A stretch of DNA of 31,143 nucleotides from Rhodobacteraceae bacterium UBA2553 (GCA_002340515.1 DDMF01000052.1:10931-42073); one strand, 5' to 3'; numbered from the stretch's first letter, positions 22,297-30,728 are shown. A program made the numbers and translations. The notes: generated by a model from the sequence alone, not told the origin.

Positions 22297-24806
22297 GCGA
22301 TAATGACGGCAAAAAGACCCTGGGACTGCGCGGTGGAGCCCGCCCCGGTCAAGTGAAGCAGAGCTTCAGCCATGGGCGCACGAAAAACGTCGTGGTGGAA
22401 ACGAAACGCAAACGTGTTGTCGTACCCAAGCCGGGTGCGGCCGCTGGTGGTGGTGCATCCCCAACCAAGGGTGATCCGCGCAAACGTCCCGCTGGGATTA
22501 CGGATGCCGAGCTTGATCGCCGGATGAAAGCCCTTCAGGCCGCCAAGGCCCGCGAAGTGGAAGAGACCGCCAAGCGCGAAGCCGATGAAAAGGCCCGTGA
22601 AGAAGAGCGTAATCGCCGTCGCGAAGAAGCCGAGACCAAAGAGCGCGAAGAGCGCGAGCGTGAAGAAGCGCTGAAAGCCAAGGCTGAAGAAGAAGATCGC
22701 AAAAAGCGTGAAGCTGAAGAAGCCAAGGCGCGTGCGAAGGCACCTGCCGCCCCTGTTGTCAAAGATGATCCTGCTGCGGCCCAAGCGGCCGAAGCACGCG
22801 GCGCCAAGGCACCGTCGGGCGTTGCGCGCAAGCAAGCTGATCGTGGCAACACGCCAAACAACAACGATGCGGATCGTCAAAACCGCGGCAAAGGTGCGCG
22901 TGACGACAACCGTCGTTCAGGCAAGCTGACCCTGAACCAGGCGCTGTCTGGGGATCGTGGTCGCCAACGCTCGGTTGCTTCGATGCGCCGTCAGCAAGAA
23001 CGCGCCCGTCAGAAAGCCATGGGCAATGTCGAGCGTGAAAAGGTTATTCGCGACGTAAAAGTTCCAGAGGCCATCGTGGTGTCGGAACTGGCAAACCGGA
23101 TGTCCGAACGCGTGGCTGACGTTGTGAAGTCGCTCATGAAAATGGGTATGATGGTCACGCAGAACCAATCAATTGACGCGGATACCGCGGAATTGATCAT
23201 CGAAGAGTTCGGCCACACCATCGTTCGCGTGTCGGATGCGGATGTGGAAGACGTGATCCACACCATCGAAGACAAAGACGAAGACCTGTCGCCACGTGCG
23301 CCTGTGATCACCATCATGGGTCACGTTGACCACGGTAAAACCTCGCTTCTGGATGCGATCCGGAATGCGAAAGTGACCGCAGGTGAAGCCGGTGGGATTA
23401 CCCAGCATATCGGTGCGTATCAGGTTGTCACAGACGATGGCGCGCTTTTGTCGTTCCTCGACACACCTGGCCACGCAGCCTTTACCTCGATGCGGGCCCG
23501 TGGCGCGCAGGTGACGGATATTGTTGTGCTGGTTGTTGCGGCGGATGACGCCGTGATGCCGCAGACCATCGAAGCCATCAATCACGCAAAAGCGGCCCAG
23601 GTGCCGATGATTGTTGCGATCAACAAATGCGATAAACCTGATGCGAACCCAGACAAAGTCCGCACCGACCTGCTTCAGCACGAAGTGATCGTTGAGAAAA
23701 TGTCAGGTGACGTGCAGGACGTCGAAGTGTCCGCCAAAACCGGCAAAGGTCTGGATGAACTGCTTGAGGCCATCGCGCTGCAGGCGGAAGTTCTTGAACT
23801 GAAAGCCAACCCAGATCGCGCCGCTGCGGGTGCTGTGATCGAAGCCCAGCTTGATGTTGGTCGCGGTCCGGTTGCCACGGTTCTGGTGCAAAACGGAACG
23901 CTGAAACAGGGTGATATCTTTGTTGTGGGCGAGCAGTACGGCCGTGTCCGAGCGCTTGTGAACGACAAAGGTGACCGTGTTGCCGAGGCTGGTCCGTCAG
24001 TTCCGGTTGAGGTTCTTGGCCTGAACGGCACGCCAGAAGCAGGCGACGTGTTGAACGTGGTTGAGACCGAAGCGCAAGCCCGTGAAATCGCTGAATACCG
24101 TGCCCACGCTGCGAAAGACAAACGTGCCGCCGCCGGTGCTGCGACCACGCTTGAGCAGATGATGGCCAAGGCGAAAGCCGATCAGGATGTGGCTGAATTG
24201 CCAATTCTTGTGAAAGCGGACGTACAAGGTTCTGCCGAAGCGATCGTTCAGGCGATGGAAAAAATCGGCAACGACGAAGTGCGTGTGCGCGTGCTGCACT
24301 ATGGTGTGGGCGCGATCACGGAATCAGACATCGGTCTGGCCGAAGCATCGGGTGCACCTGTGATTGGCTTTAACGTGCGGGCAAACACCCCGGCGCGGAA
24401 TTCTGCCAACCAGAAGGGCGTGGAAATCCGCTATTACTCGGTCATCTATGACCTTGTGGATGACGTGAAAGCGGCGGCTTCCGGTCTGTTGTCGGCTGAA
24501 GTTCGCGAAAACTTCATCGGCTACTCGGAAATCCGCGAAGTCTTTAAAGTGTCGAATGTCGGCAAGGTTGCTGGTTGTTTGGTCACCGAAGGTGTGGCGC
24601 GTCGTTCGGCAGGTGTCCGCCTGTTGCGTGACAACGTGGTGATCCACGAAGGCACACTGAAGACGCTGAAACGCTTCAAAGACGAAGTGAAAGAAGTGTT
24701 GTCCGGCCAAGAATGCGGCATGGCGTTTGAGAACTACGAAGACATCCGCCCCGGCGATGTGATCGAGATCTTTGAACGTGAAGAAGTGGCCCGTTCGCTG
24801 ACCTAA
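22293..24806 (+). CDS. infB: Translation initiation factor IF-2
   Basis: The 837-residue GTPase has an N-terminal IF2-associated domain, a long charged helical stretch rich in Lys, Glu, Arg and Ala (about residues 75-150), and a conserved domain from about residue 270. The G domain begins at about residue 343 with GHVDHGKTS (G1), then FLDTPGHAAF (G3) and AINKCDKP (G4). Domains II-IV follow, with VKADVQGSAEAIVQAM and EVFKVSNVGKVAGCLV as C-terminal signatures. It delivers fMet-tRNA to the 30S subunit. Its charged stretch is low complexity and may vary in length between strains. It is the last gene of the block and is followed by a terminator. Confidence 0.97.
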   Translation: MSDNDGKKTLGLRGGARPGQVKQSFSHGRTKNVVVETKRKRVVVPKPGAAAGGGASPTKGDPRKRPAGITDAELDRRMKALQAAKAREVEETAKREADEKAREEERNRRREEAETKEREEREREEALKAKAEEEDRKKREAEEAKARAKAPAAPVVKDDPAAAQAAEARGAKAPSGVARKQADRGNTPNNNDADRQNRGKGARDDNRRSGKLTLNQALSGDRGRQRSVASMRRQQERARQKAMGNVEREKVIRDVKVPEAIVVSELANRMSERVADVVKSLMKMGMMVTQNQSIDADTAELIIEEFGHTIVRVSDADVEDVIHTIEDKDEDLSPRAPVITIMGHVDHGKTSLLDAIRNAKVTAGEAGGITQHIGAYQVVTDDGALLSFLDTPGHAAFTSMRARGAQVTDIVVLVVAADDAVMPQTIEAINHAKAAQVPMIVAINKCDKPDANPDKVRTDLLQHEVIVEKMSGDVQDVEVSAKTGKGLDELLEAIALQAEVLELKANPDRAAAGAVIEAQLDVGRGPVATVLVQNGTLKQGDIFVVGEQYGRVRALVNDKGDRVAEAGPSVPVEVLGLNGTPEAGDVLNVVETEAQAREIAEYRAHAAKDKRAAAGAATTLEQMMAKAKADQDVAELPILVKADVQGSAEAIVQAMEKIGNDEVRVRVLHYGVGAITESDIGLAEASGAPVIGFNVRANTPARNSANQKGVEIRYYSVIYDLVDDVKAAASGLLSAEVRENFIGYSEIREVFKVSNVGKVAGCLVTEGVARRSAGVRLLRDNVVIHEGTLKTLKRFKDEVKEVLSGQECGMAFENYEDIRPGDVIEIFEREEVARSLT

Positions 24807-24810
24807 AGTG

Positions 24811-24830
24811 GGGTGCCCTTCGGGGCACTT
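24811..24830 (+). terminator. UUCG-tetraloop hairpin just after infB
   Basis: GTGCCC (24813-24818) pairs with GGGCAC (24823-24828) around a TTCG loop, extended by two possible G-T pairs, five bases after the infB stop. It lacks a long T-run and may act with the next hairpin. Confidence 0.6.
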
Positions 24831-24844
24831 TCGTCAAGACAAAG

Positions 24845-24875
24845 AAAAAGGGACGGCCCAGCGCCGTCCCTTTTT
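24845..24875. terminator. Bidirectional intrinsic terminator between infB and the 46-aa gene
   Basis: A 13-bp perfect stem AAAAAGGGACGGC (24845-24857) with GCCGTCCCTTTTT (24863-24875) and a five-base loop gives U-runs on both strands. It should end infB transcription on the plus strand and the 46-aa gene's transcript on the minus strand. Confidence 0.9.
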
Positions 24876-24892
24876 GTATTGGTGAGTGATCG

Positions 24893-25033
24893 TTACGCTG
24901 CTTTTGCTTGCGCAACTGGGCGTCCTGTATAGATCCGGTCATCGACACGGACCACAATTCGGCCGTCTTTCAGGGCTTTTACGAATTGGCCTTGGACCAT
25001 AACGCAACTGCCCAACATGATCGTTCTCATCAT
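24893..25033 (-). CDS. 46-residue conserved-looking small protein, unknown function
   Basis: The frame reads MMRTIMLGSCVMVQG, QFVKALKDGRIVVRV and DDRIYTGRPVAQAKAA, with ATG at 25033 (a second ATG follows directly) and stop TAA at 24895-24893. GGGGGA with correct spacing lies upstream in AAGGGGGATTAGTC, a strong ribosome binding site. The sequence looks like a small beta-rich protein (QFVKALKDGRIVVRVDDRIYTG) with a hydrophobic start; no named family is recognised, though I believe similar short proteins occur in Rhodobacterales (memory, unverified). The bidirectional terminator immediately downstream supports it being a transcribed unit. mutT is upstream on the same strand, separated by 87 bases, so it may have its own promoter. 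Confidence 0.75.
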   Translation of the reverse strand: MMRTIMLGSCVMVQGQFVKALKDGRIVVRVDDRIYTGRPVAQAKAA

Positions 25034-25120
25034 GACTAATCCCCCTTAGTCATTGTGGGTAATGCAACCATGCCACGAATTCGGAGGTTAACCTAGAGTT
25101 TTTGTAAAATGCGCCGAAAA

Positions 25121-25525
25121 CTACAGTAATTCGCGCAAAACCGGGATCAGGGGCAAGTCTGCCGGGGGCATCGGAAAGTCGCGAAGCGCCTCTGGGCGCA
25201 CCCATTTCAGCACTTGGCCCTCGCGTGGACGCGGCTGACCTTGCCATTTTCGACAAGCAAAAACGGGCATCAACAGATGAAAATCATCATAAGCGTGGCT
25301 GGCGAAGGTCAGCGGGGCAAGGCAGGACGCCCAGGTGTCGATGCCCAATTCCTCATGCAATTCACGGATCAGGGCGTGTTCCGGTGTTTCGCCGGGTTCA
25401 ATCTTGCCACCGGGGAATTCCCACAGACCAGCCATGGATTTGCCCTCAGGGCGTTGGGCCAGCAACACTCGCCCATCGGCATCAATCAGCGCAACTGCGG
25501 ATACAAGCACAACCTTGGTGGTCAT
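25121..25525 (-). CDS. mutT: MutT-type Nudix hydrolase (8-oxo-dGTP diphosphatase)
   Basis: The 134-residue protein has a complete Nudix box, G40 KIEPGE46 ... R54 E55 x x E58 E59 x G61, fitting GX5EX7REUXEEXGU. VLLAQRPEGKSMAGLWEFPGGKIEPG and TFASHAYDDFHLLMPVFACRKWQGQPRP are features of MutT proper. It removes oxidised guanine nucleotides and so prevents A:T to C:G transversions. The ATG at 25525 has AGGAG nine bases upstream. The spacer before argJ contains the palindromic element at 25556-25587. Confidence 0.9.
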   Translation of the reverse strand: MTTKVVLVSAVALIDADGRVLLAQRPEGKSMAGLWEFPGGKIEPGETPEHALIRELHEELGIDTWASCLAPLTFASHAYDDFHLLMPVFACRKWQGQPRPREGQVLKWVRPEALRDFPMPPADLPLIPVLRELL

Positions 25526-25555
25526 TGGGGTGTTCTCCTGCGTTCGGGTCGGATA

Positions 25556-25587
25556 TTTTCTAGAAAACTAGTTTTCTGGTTTTCTGG
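25556..25587. repeat. Iterated AT-rich palindromic element between argJ and mutT
   Basis: TTTTCTAGAAAA (25556-25567) is a perfect 12-bp palindrome. It overlaps AGAAAACTAGTTTTCT (25562-25577), a perfect 16-bp palindrome, and is followed by two direct copies of TTTTCTGG (25572-25579 and 25580-25587). It could be an operator for mutT; its lack of GC makes it a poor terminator for argJ. Confidence 0.7.
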
Positions 25588-25589
25588 TT

Positions 25590-26891
25590 TTATGACCGAT
25601 AGTCCGCGTTGATTTGGATGTAAGCATGGGTTAAATCGCAGGTCCAAACCTTGGTTTGCCCATTGCCGATGCCGAAATCAACATGGATGACCAACTCGTC
25701 GTTTTTCATGTAATCTGCGCCCTGCTCTTCGCGATAGTCAGGCGAGACAAAGCCCTTTTCAGCAACAAGAATGTCACCAAAGGAAATCGACAACTTGTCA
25801 CGTTCCGCATAGGCGCCGGATTTGCCAATGGCGGCCACCACGCGGCCCCAATTGGGATCTTCGCCCGCAATGGCGGTTTTCACCAGCGGTGAATTGGCGA
25901 TGGCGAGCGCATGGGTCTTGGCCTCTGCGTCGGATTTTGCGCCTGTGACATACACCTCGACAAACTTTGTGGCCCCTTCACCGTCACGTACAACTTGGTG
26001 GGCGAGGTCGAGCATGACGGTGTTCAGTGCCGCACGGAAGTCAGCGTTGCCTTGGTCAACCTCCACGCCTGAGGCGCCGGTTGCCGCCAGCAAAAGCGTG
26101 TCCGAGGTTGATGTGTCGCTGTCGACGGTGATGGCGTTAAAGCTGGTGTCGGTCAGCTCTGACAGCATCGCTTGCAGATCGTCTTGGGCAATTTTGGCGT
26201 CGGTGAAAATGAACACCAGCATTGTCGCCATGTCGGGCGCGATCATGCCGGACCCTTTGGCGATTCCTGCAATATGCACCAAGCGATCACCGATTTTGAC
26301 TTCGGCTTTTGCGCCCTTGGCGAAGGTGTCGGTGGTGCGGATGGCCTGCGCGGCGGCCTCCATGCCGTCGGGAACCAAGGTCCCCTTCAGCTCGTCCATA
26401 CGCGCGATGATCTTGTCGTGGGGCAGAGGTTCGCCGATCACCCCGGTTGAGGCAGAAAAGACGCGCGACTGTGGCACACCCAAGGTGTCAGCCACGGATT
26501 TGGTGATCGCATCAACCGTGATTTCGCCGGCTTTCCCGGTGAATGCGTTGGAGTTGCCTGCATTGACCACAAATGCCGCGCCTTCATCAGCGGATCCACC
26601 CAGCTTGGCCTGACAATCCAATACGGGGGCGGACCGGGTTGAGGACTTGGTGAATGTGCCTGCAATTGTGCTTCCGGGGGCCAGTTCCGCCAACATCACA
26701 TCGAGACGATCTTTGTATTTCACTCCGGCCTTAACGGCGGCAAACCGCGCGCCCGCAATCACGGGCAAATCGGGAAAAGCGGCGGGGGCAAGCGGCGCGA
26801 TCTCATTTACATGATTGCTTGCGACCAACAGCTTTTTGCGGAGCTTTTTGACCTTTTTCTTCAACTGGGCAATTTTTTTGGTTTTTCCCAT
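25590..26891 (-). CDS. argJ: Bifunctional ornithine acetyltransferase / N-acetylglutamate synthase
   Basis: The 433-residue enzyme is a self-processing Ntn-type acetyltransferase. GMIAPDMATMLVF places the nucleophile Thr223 right after the self-cleavage site, with TSFNAITVDSDTSTSDTLLL and GEDPNWGRVVAAIGKSGA as further family signatures. It cycles acetyl groups between N-acetylornithine and glutamate in arginine synthesis. The N-terminus is unusual: the first 22 residues hold ten Lys and one Arg (MGKTKKIAQLKKKVKKLRKK), before VNEIAPLAPAAFP where homologues usually begin. AAGGGGA ahead of the ATG supports this start, and the next in-frame ATG is far downstream. Only 10 bases follow the upstream parvulin gene, so they are probably co-transcribed. 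Confidence 0.93.
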   Translation of the reverse strand: MGKTKKIAQLKKKVKKLRKKLLVASNHVNEIAPLAPAAFPDLPVIAGARFAAVKAGVKYKDRLDVMLAELAPGSTIAGTFTKSSTRSAPVLDCQAKLGGSADEGAAFVVNAGNSNAFTGKAGEITVDAITKSVADTLGVPQSRVFSASTGVIGEPLPHDKIIARMDELKGTLVPDGMEAAAQAIRTTDTFAKGAKAEVKIGDRLVHIAGIAKGSGMIAPDMATMLVFIFTDAKIAQDDLQAMLSELTDTSFNAITVDSDTSTSDTLLLAATGASGVEVDQGNADFRAALNTVMLDLAHQVVRDGEGATKFVEVYVTGAKSDAEAKTHALAIANSPLVKTAIAGEDPNWGRVVAAIGKSGAYAERDKLSISFGDILVAEKGFVSPDYREEQGADYMKNDELVIHVDFGIGNGQTKVWTCDLTHAYIQINADYRS

Positions 26892-26901
26892 GTCGATCCC
26901 C

Positions 26902-27816
26902 TTAATTGCTGAGCAGTGACAGATTGCTGAGGGCGTCCGGGTTGATGGTTTCAAGATCAATCCGTTCAATTTTTGCCGCTTCCAACAGTTTGGCGACAGC
27001 TTGTTCCACCGCGTCGTTTTCGATCTGAAGCGCCAGTTCTTCGCGCACCTCTTCAAGGGGCGGGGCACCCTTCAGGCGTTCCCCCATCAGCTTGACCACA
27101 TGCCAGCCAAATTGCGTCTCAACCGGTTCCGATACCTGACCGGGCTCCAGTGTTAAAACAGCATCTTCAAACGGTTTCACCATCATGCCGGGGCCAAACC
27201 AACCCAAATCACCACCATTGGGACCAGAGGGACCGGTTGAAAACTCTTTCGCAAGTTCAGAAAAATCGGCGTCTTCCGACAGTTTCTTGATCAGGTCGAG
27301 CGCTTCGTCTTTGGTTTCAACCAAAATATGTGCTGCGTGGAATTCTTGGGTCGGTTCCGCACCTGCATATGTGGCGTCATAGGCCATTTGCAGCGCTTCT
27401 TCGGTCACGGCGGTTGAAATCAGTTCCTGCACCTTTTCGGTGGCGACCATCGACCGACGCTGGTTTTCCAGTTCAATTTCGGCGCGGCGGCTAAGTTCGC
27501 CCATCGCTTGACCCAACACGGTTTGTTGGATCACTTGTTCCAGAAGCCCTTGAATAAGAACGTCATTTGGCAGTCCTTGGTATTGCTGGGGCAGGGCCTG
27601 ACGGGCGACAATCAGATGGCCAAGGGTGATGTCGTCGCCATTTACTGATGCCAGAACCGTGGCGCCGGTGGCGTCGATTTTAGCAACTTCTGCTGCTGCG
27701 GGCTGTTCTGTTTGCGCGGGCGCGTCGCCGGTTGGCTGTGTATCTTCGGCAAATCCCGGCAGACAAAGCGACAGCGACAGGGCTGACCCCAGTAAAAAAG
27801 CGTTGCGTTTCAACAT
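26902..27816 (-). CDS. Periplasmic peptidyl-prolyl cis-trans isomerase (parvulin type)
   Basis: The 304-residue protein has a Sec signal peptide (residues 1 to about 23, ending GFA) and a Pro/Gln/Ala-rich linker. A SurA-like helical segment follows, and then a rotamase domain: FHAAHILVETKDEA, STGPSGPNGGDLGWFGPGMMVKPFEDAV, and TQFGWHVVKLMGER. Those are hallmark PpiC/parvulin segments. It should assist folding of exported proteins. AAGGAG before the ATG at 27816 fixes the start. It is divergent from secA across 179 bases, placing a folding factor next to the export motor (context only). Confidence 0.92.
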   Translation of the reverse strand: MLKRNAFLLGSALSLSLCLPGFAEDTQPTGDAPAQTEQPAAAEVAKIDATGATVLASVNGDDITLGHLIVARQALPQQYQGLPNDVLIQGLLEQVIQQTVLGQAMGELSRRAEIELENQRRSMVATEKVQELISTAVTEEALQMAYDATYAGAEPTQEFHAAHILVETKDEALDLIKKLSEDADFSELAKEFSTGPSGPNGGDLGWFGPGMMVKPFEDAVLTLEPGQVSEPVETQFGWHVVKLMGERLKGAPPLEEVREELALQIENDAVEQAVAKLLEAAKIERIDLETINPDALSNLSLLSN

Positions 27817-27855
27817 GGATTTCTCCTTCAGAGCGCGCCAGTTCCCCCGGCAACA

Positions 27856-27884
27856 TTGACAGTTTTGCACCTGACGCTTACATC
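27856..27884 (+). promoter_or_regulatory. Candidate sigma70 promoter of secA
   Basis: TTGACA (27856-27861), a perfect -35, is followed after 17 bases by TACATC (27879-27884). Transcription would begin near 27891, giving a leader of about 105 bases before the secA ATG at 27996. The -10 is imperfect. Confidence 0.55.
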
Positions 27885-27901
27885 GCATTGAGGCTTGAGA
27901 G

Positions 27902-27970
27902 CGCTGGTTCTTGAGGTCCTAGATAGGGGGCCAGACGAGGACGGGCAAGAACCCTCTGGTCCAACCAGCG
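27902..27970 (+). promoter_or_regulatory. Structured secA leader with mutually exclusive inverted repeats
   Basis: Three pairings exist. CGCTGGTT (27902-27909) matches AACCAGCG (27963-27970), perfect 8 bp. GGTTCTTG (27906-27913) matches CAAGAACC (27946-27953), perfect 8 bp. GGGCCAGA (27928-27935) matches TCTGGTCC (27955-27962) with one G-T pair. The first two share 27906-27909 and cannot form together. The third fits inside the first. The 3' part holds CCTC (27953-27956), which could pair with the secA GAGG site (27983-27986). This is a candidate cis-regulatory leader; no matching ligand or known family was recognised. Confidence 0.5.
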
Positions 27971-27995
27971 ACAAACCCCATTGAGGCACAAAAAT

Positions 27996-30674
27996 ATGCT
28001 TGGAAAAATCGCGCGCAAAGTCTTTGGAACGCCCAATGACCGCAAGGTCAAGGCCACCCGACCCGTCGTGGATAAGATCAACGCGCTTGAGGAAGAATTT
28101 GCCGCCCTCACCGACGAGGGCATCAAGGCCAAAACCGATGTGCTAAAGGCGCGTGTGGCGGATGGCGAGAAATTGGACGACATCCTGCCCGAGGCCTTTG
28201 CGAACTGTCGCGAAGCCGCCAAGCGGTCGCTGGGGTTGCGCGCCTTTGACACCCAGCTGATGGGTGGGATTTTCCTGCATCAGGGCAATATCTCGGAAAT
28301 GAAGACCGGCGAGGGGAAAACCCTTGTGGCGACCTTTCCGGCCTATCTGAACGCGCTGACCGGGCGTGGTGTGCATGTGGTTACGGTGAATGATTACCTT
28401 GCGCGTCGCGACAGCGAATGGATGAACAATGTGTTCGAGGCATTGGGCATGACCACCGGCGTGATCTATCCCCAACAGCCCGAAGACGAAAAACGCGCGG
28501 CTTATGCCTGCGATGTGACCTATGCCACCAATAACGAACTTGGGTTTGATTATCTGCGCGATAACATGAAATCCGACCTCAAAGACATGTCCCAGCGGGA
28601 TCATTTCTTTGCGATTGTGGATGAGGTTGACTCTATCCTGATTGACGAAGCGCGCACCCCTTTGATCATTTCCGGCCCGTCCGAGGATCGGTCAGAGCTT
28701 TACGTGACCATTGATGCGCTGATCCCAGAGCTGAAAGAAGAGCATTACACCCTGGATGAAAAAGGCCGCAGCGCGACCTTTACCGAAGAGGGAAATGAGT
28801 TTCTGGAAGAGCTGGTGCATGCCCATAATCTGTTGCCAGAAGAGCAGTCCTTGTATGACGCTGAAAGCACCACCATCGTTCACCATCTGAACCAAGGATT
28901 GCGGGCGCACAAACTGTTTTCGCGGGACAAAGATTACATTGTGCGCGACGGCGAAGTGATGCTGATCGACGAATTCACCGGCCGGATGATGGCTGGGCGT
29001 CGCTTGTCAGACGGTCTGCATCAGGCGATTGAGGCGAAAGAGGGCTGCAAAACCCAGCCGGAAAACGTGACCCTCGCGTCCGTGACCTTCCAGAACTATT
29101 TCCGCCTTTATGACAAGCTGGCCGGCATGACCGGCACCGCGTTGACCGAAGCGGATGAATTTGACGAGATCTACTCGCTGGGTGTGGTCGAGGTGCCAAC
29201 CAACCGGCCGATAGCCCGGATTGATGACCACGACGCGGTCTATCGCACCACCAAAGAAAAGTTAGAGGCGATCGTTAAAGAGGTCAAAGAGGCCAATGCC
29301 AAGGGTCAGCCGATGCTGGTCGGCACCACATCCATCGAGAAATCGGAACAACTGTCGCAGCTTTTGACCGATGCGGGTGTGCCCCATGACGTTCTGAACG
29401 CGCGCCAGCACGAACGCGAGGCACAGATTGTGGCTGACGCGGGCAAGCTGGGCGCCGTGACCATCGCCACCAACATGGCGGGTCGTGGGACGGATATTAA
29501 ACTCGGCGGCAATGTCGAATTTAAGATCATGCAAGCGATTGAAGCGAACCCTGATGGGGATCACGAAGCCTTGCGGGCGCAAATTGAAGCGGATCACAAA
29601 GCGGATGAGCAAGCGGTGAAGGATGCGGGTGGCCTGTTTGTACTGGCCACCGAACGTCATGAAAGCCGCCGGATTGACAACCAGCTGCGTGGTCGTTCTG
29701 GCCGTCAGGGTGACCCCGGTCGATCAAGCTTCTTCCTGTCGCTCGAAGATGATCTGATGCGGATTTTTGGCTCTGAACGCCTGGAAAAAGTGCTCTCAAC
29801 CTTGGGCATGAAAGAAGGCGAAGCGATTGTGCACCCTTGGGTGAACAAGTCGCTGGAACGCGCGCAGGCCAAGGTTGAAGGGCGCAACTTTGACATTCGT
29901 AAACAGCTGCTGAAATTCGATGACGTGATGAATGATCAGCGCAAAGCGATCTTTTCGCAGCGCATGGAAATCATGGAAACCGAAGATCTGTCCGAGATTG
30001 TGGGCGATATGCGCAATCAGGTGATCGATGATCTTGTCGGCGCCCATATGCCGCCAAAAACCTATGCGGATCAGTGGGACACACAGGGGCTATATGCCGC
30101 CGTGATTGAAAACCTGAACATTGATCTGCCGGTGATCGACTGGGCCGCCGAAGAGGGCGTCGATGATGACACGATCAGCGAACGCATCGCAGATGCGGCT
30201 GATGAGATGATGGCGAAAAAGGCCGCTGATTTCGGCCCGGAAAATATGCGCTCGATCGAAAAACAGCTTTTGCTGCAAACGATTGACGCAAAATGGCGCG
30301 AGCATTTGCTGACCTTGGATCACTTGCGGTCTGTTGTTGGCTTTCGTGGTTACGCACAGCGCGATCCGCTGAACGAGTATAAAAACGAAGCGTTCCAGCT
30401 GTTTGAAAGCCTGTTGGATGGACTGCGTACGGATGTCACCAAGCGTTTGTCGCAAATTCGCCCGATGACCGAAGAAGAGCAGGCTGCGATGATGCAGAAA
30501 ATGATCCAGCAACAGCAGGCCGCTGCGGGCGCAGGCGAGGCAAACTCTGCGACGCCAAACGCCGCAGAAGGGTTTGATGAAAACAATCCTGAAACATGGG
30601 GCAATCCAGCACGCAACGACGCCTGCCCATGTGGATCGGGCCAAAAATTCAAGCATTGCCACGGCAAACTCTGA
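27996..30674 (+). CDS. secA: Preprotein translocase ATPase SecA
   Basis: The 892-residue motor has Walker A MKTGEGKT at residues 102-109, then VVTVNDYLARRDSEWM, the DEAD-type IVDEVDSILIDEARTPLIISG, and TNMAGRGTDIKLGGN with RGRSGRQGDPG as motifs of nucleotide-binding domain 2. QRDPLNEYKNEAFQLF is the helical scaffold. The C-terminus carries the zinc motif C877-x-C879-x8-C888-H889 (CPCGSGQKFKHCHGKL), the SecB-binding site, and a Gln/Ala-rich linker precedes it. Together with secB in this window the chaperone pathway is complete. The ATG at 27996 has GAGG nine bases upstream; a TTG at 27981 is in frame but lies on the Shine-Dalgarno itself. Confidence 0.97.
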   Translation: MLGKIARKVFGTPNDRKVKATRPVVDKINALEEEFAALTDEGIKAKTDVLKARVADGEKLDDILPEAFANCREAAKRSLGLRAFDTQLMGGIFLHQGNISEMKTGEGKTLVATFPAYLNALTGRGVHVVTVNDYLARRDSEWMNNVFEALGMTTGVIYPQQPEDEKRAAYACDVTYATNNELGFDYLRDNMKSDLKDMSQRDHFFAIVDEVDSILIDEARTPLIISGPSEDRSELYVTIDALIPELKEEHYTLDEKGRSATFTEEGNEFLEELVHAHNLLPEEQSLYDAESTTIVHHLNQGLRAHKLFSRDKDYIVRDGEVMLIDEFTGRMMAGRRLSDGLHQAIEAKEGCKTQPENVTLASVTFQNYFRLYDKLAGMTGTALTEADEFDEIYSLGVVEVPTNRPIARIDDHDAVYRTTKEKLEAIVKEVKEANAKGQPMLVGTTSIEKSEQLSQLLTDAGVPHDVLNARQHEREAQIVADAGKLGAVTIATNMAGRGTDIKLGGNVEFKIMQAIEANPDGDHEALRAQIEADHKADEQAVKDAGGLFVLATERHESRRIDNQLRGRSGRQGDPGRSSFFLSLEDDLMRIFGSERLEKVLSTLGMKEGEAIVHPWVNKSLERAQAKVEGRNFDIRKQLLKFDDVMNDQRKAIFSQRMEIMETEDLSEIVGDMRNQVIDDLVGAHMPPKTYADQWDTQGLYAAVIENLNIDLPVIDWAAEEGVDDDTISERIADAADEMMAKKAADFGPENMRSIEKQLLLQTIDAKWREHLLTLDHLRSVVGFRGYAQRDPLNEYKNEAFQLFESLLDGLRTDVTKRLSQIRPMTEEEQAAMMQKMIQQQQAAAGAGEANSATPNAAEGFDENNPETWGNPARNDACPCGSGQKFKHCHGKL

Positions 30675-30698
30675 GCCAGCTAAACAGCTAAAACTTTA

Positions 30699-30728
30699 TG
30701 CGCCCTGCCGAGCAATCGGTGGGGCGCA
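30699..30728 (+). terminator. Stable hairpin after secA
   Basis: A 13-bp stem (two G-T pairs) closes a GCAA tetraloop, 25 bases after the secA stop: TGCGCCC... pairs with ...GGGGCGCA. No T-run follows, so it could be a transcript 3' end protector or weak terminator rather than an efficient intrinsic one. Confidence 0.55.

Noticed and set aside
25050..25075. A sigma54-like TGGCAT...TTGCA on the minus strand upstream of the 46-aa gene
   Set aside because: The two boxes are separated by only two bases, too short for a -24/-12 promoter.
27895..27984. A 29-codon upstream frame in the secA leader starting at TTG and ending on the secA Shine-Dalgarno, resembling a SecM-type arrest peptide
   Set aside because: The TTG has no properly spaced ribosome binding site and the predicted transcript start is only a few bases away. 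The peptide has no hydrophobic signal segment as SecM has.
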